Translations under genes and position numbers: made by a program | Part shown: in pieces, positions 6,512 through 7,190 of the stretch | How the letters are laid out: every line of letters begins with the position of its first letter | Position numbering within the stretch: the first letter of the stretch is position 1 | The notes under the pieces: model-generated | Seen by the model: only the letters and a program-made list of their open reading frames with translations | Told to the model about the DNA's origin: nothing | Database searches by the model: none | DNA from: Bacteroidota bacterium | GTDB taxonomy: Bacteria; Bacteroidota; Bacteroidia; Flavobacteriales; Flavobacteriaceae | Assembly (NCBI GenBank): GCA_006227965.1 | Contig: SBFL01000203.1 | Coordinates: forward strand, 1-7,190 | Direction of reading: 5' to 3' | Length of the DNA stretch: 7,190 nt

Positions 6512-7190
6512 CTAGATATCAAAGCCTGATTTCCGGAATAATTCCCTGAATTCATTCGGGCTCATCGCATTATTTACGTTGTAAGGGCCTGTTTTGGTTC
6601 TTTTCAGGGCGGACAGATGCGCACCGCAGCCCAATTCCCGGCCAAAATCATGAGCCAGAGACCGGATATAGGTTCCCTTGCTGCAGCGCACCCTGAAGTC
6701 CACCTCCGGCAGGGCAATTCGCGTAAGTTCAAATTCTGAAATCAGCACTTTACGGGTCGGTACTTCTACCACCTCACCCTCCCTGGCGTACTCATAGAGT
6801 CGTTTCCCATCTTTCTTGATGGCCGAAAACACAGGGGGTTTCTGAAGGATCTCCCCAAAGAATTTTCCGGCGGCCTCCCTAAGTCTGGCTTCGGTGAGAT
6901 AATCAATGGGGTGGGTCTCGTTAACAGGGGTTTCCAGGTCATAGGAAGGGGTGGTGGCCCCCAGGCGGAAGGTGCCGGTATATTCCTTTTCCATGCCCTG
7001 AAGTTGAGGTATTTTTTTAGTGCTTTTTCCTGTGCAGATCAGCAGCAGGCCCGTAGCCAGTGGGTCCAGGGTCCCTGCATGTCCCACTTTTATCTTTTTA
7101 ATTGAAAATGCCTTTTTAAGGGTCCATTTCACGGAATTCAGTGCCTGGAAAGAAGACCATTCGTAAGGTTTGTCTATGAGGAGAATTGGT
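6512..7190 (-). CDS. truB: tRNA pseudouridine-55 synthase TruB, 5'-partial
   Basis: TruB converts U55 to pseudouridine in the T-loop of tRNAs in the cytoplasm. The frame is open to the window edge, and about 225 codons are visible; the true start is just beyond base 7190. The GTG at 7132 is not the start, because family motifs lie before it (ILLIDKPYEWSSFQALNSVK). Further family motifs are HAGTLDPLATGLLLICTGK, with the catalytic Asp in GTLDP; the KPPVFSAIKKDGKRLYEYAREG substrate-binding segment (KPPVFSAIKKDG then KRLYEYAREG); and the C-terminal RCSKGTYIRSLAHD and HLSALKRTKTGPY. There are no frameshifts and the length matches bacterial TruB without a PUA domain at the C-terminus. In Flavobacteriia truB often follows cell-envelope genes, but that neighbourhood lies outside this window. 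Identification is very secure. Confidence 0.97.
   Translation of the reverse strand, partial: PILLIDKPYEWSSFQALNSVKWTLKKAFSIKKIKVGHAGTLDPLATGLLLICTGKSTKKIPQLQGMEKEYTGTFRLGATTPSYDLETPVNETHPIDYLTEARLREAAGKFFGEILQKPPVFSAIKKDGKRLYEYAREGEVVEVPTRKVLISEFELTRIALPEVDFRVRCSKGTYIRSLAHDFGRELGCGAHLSALKRTKTGPYNVNNAMSPNEFRELFRKSGFDI

Noticed and set aside
7130..7132. GTG at 7132 as the truB start
   Set aside because: Conserved TruB residues (ILLIDKP and following) lie before it in the same frame, so the gene runs past the window end.
1..7190. CRISPR arrays, tRNA/rRNA genes, insertion sequences, attachment sites
   Set aside because: No direct-repeat arrays, cloverleaf-like sequences, transposase motifs or terminal inverted repeats were seen; the genes look like ordinary chromosomal content.

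Overview
The window looks like chromosomal DNA from a Bacteroidota (Flavobacteriia-type) bacterium of roughly balanced GC content. Three things suggest this: the protein families present (a TetR regulator with the VYRYFENKHK-type recognition region, a TonB-like protein ending in a GTITYLF-type C-terminus, and a thioredoxin-fold protein with WCGDA and WGPRP motifs); start codons that mostly lack a strong Shine-Dalgarno sequence; and no E. coli-like promoters. The genus cannot be fixed from sequence alone.

Region 1 (1-5013, + strand) is a compact four-gene export operon: a TetR/AcrR-type regulator (5' end outside the window), an ABC exporter-like protein with fused membrane and nucleotide-binding domains, an HlyD-type periplasmic adaptor, and a TolC-type outer-membrane channel. 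The genes overlap by 8 bp or are separated by 1 bp, so they are probably co-transcribed and translationally coupled. Together they would form a tripartite conduit from the cytoplasm or inner membrane to outside the cell, similar in architecture to type 1 secretion, with the TetR protein as a likely self-encoded regulator. No substrate gene is visible.

The most notable observation is in the ABC protein. Its Walker A motif is intact, but nearly every other ATPase motif is altered: Q-loop, signature, Walker B Asp and Glu, D-loop and H-loop. The reading frame is full length and the surrounding operon is intact. It may therefore be a nucleotide-binding but weakly active or inactive (pseudo-ATPase) exporter, rather than simple decay.

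Region 2 (5014-5744, + strand) is a 95-bp intergenic gap with a small inverted repeat, then a single-cysteine thioredoxin-fold protein. Region 3 (5727-7190, - strand) holds truB (tRNA pseudouridine-55 synthase, 5' end outside the window), followed downstream by a TonB-like membrane-anchored protein. That protein's 3' end overlaps the thioredoxin-fold gene tail to tail by 18 bp.
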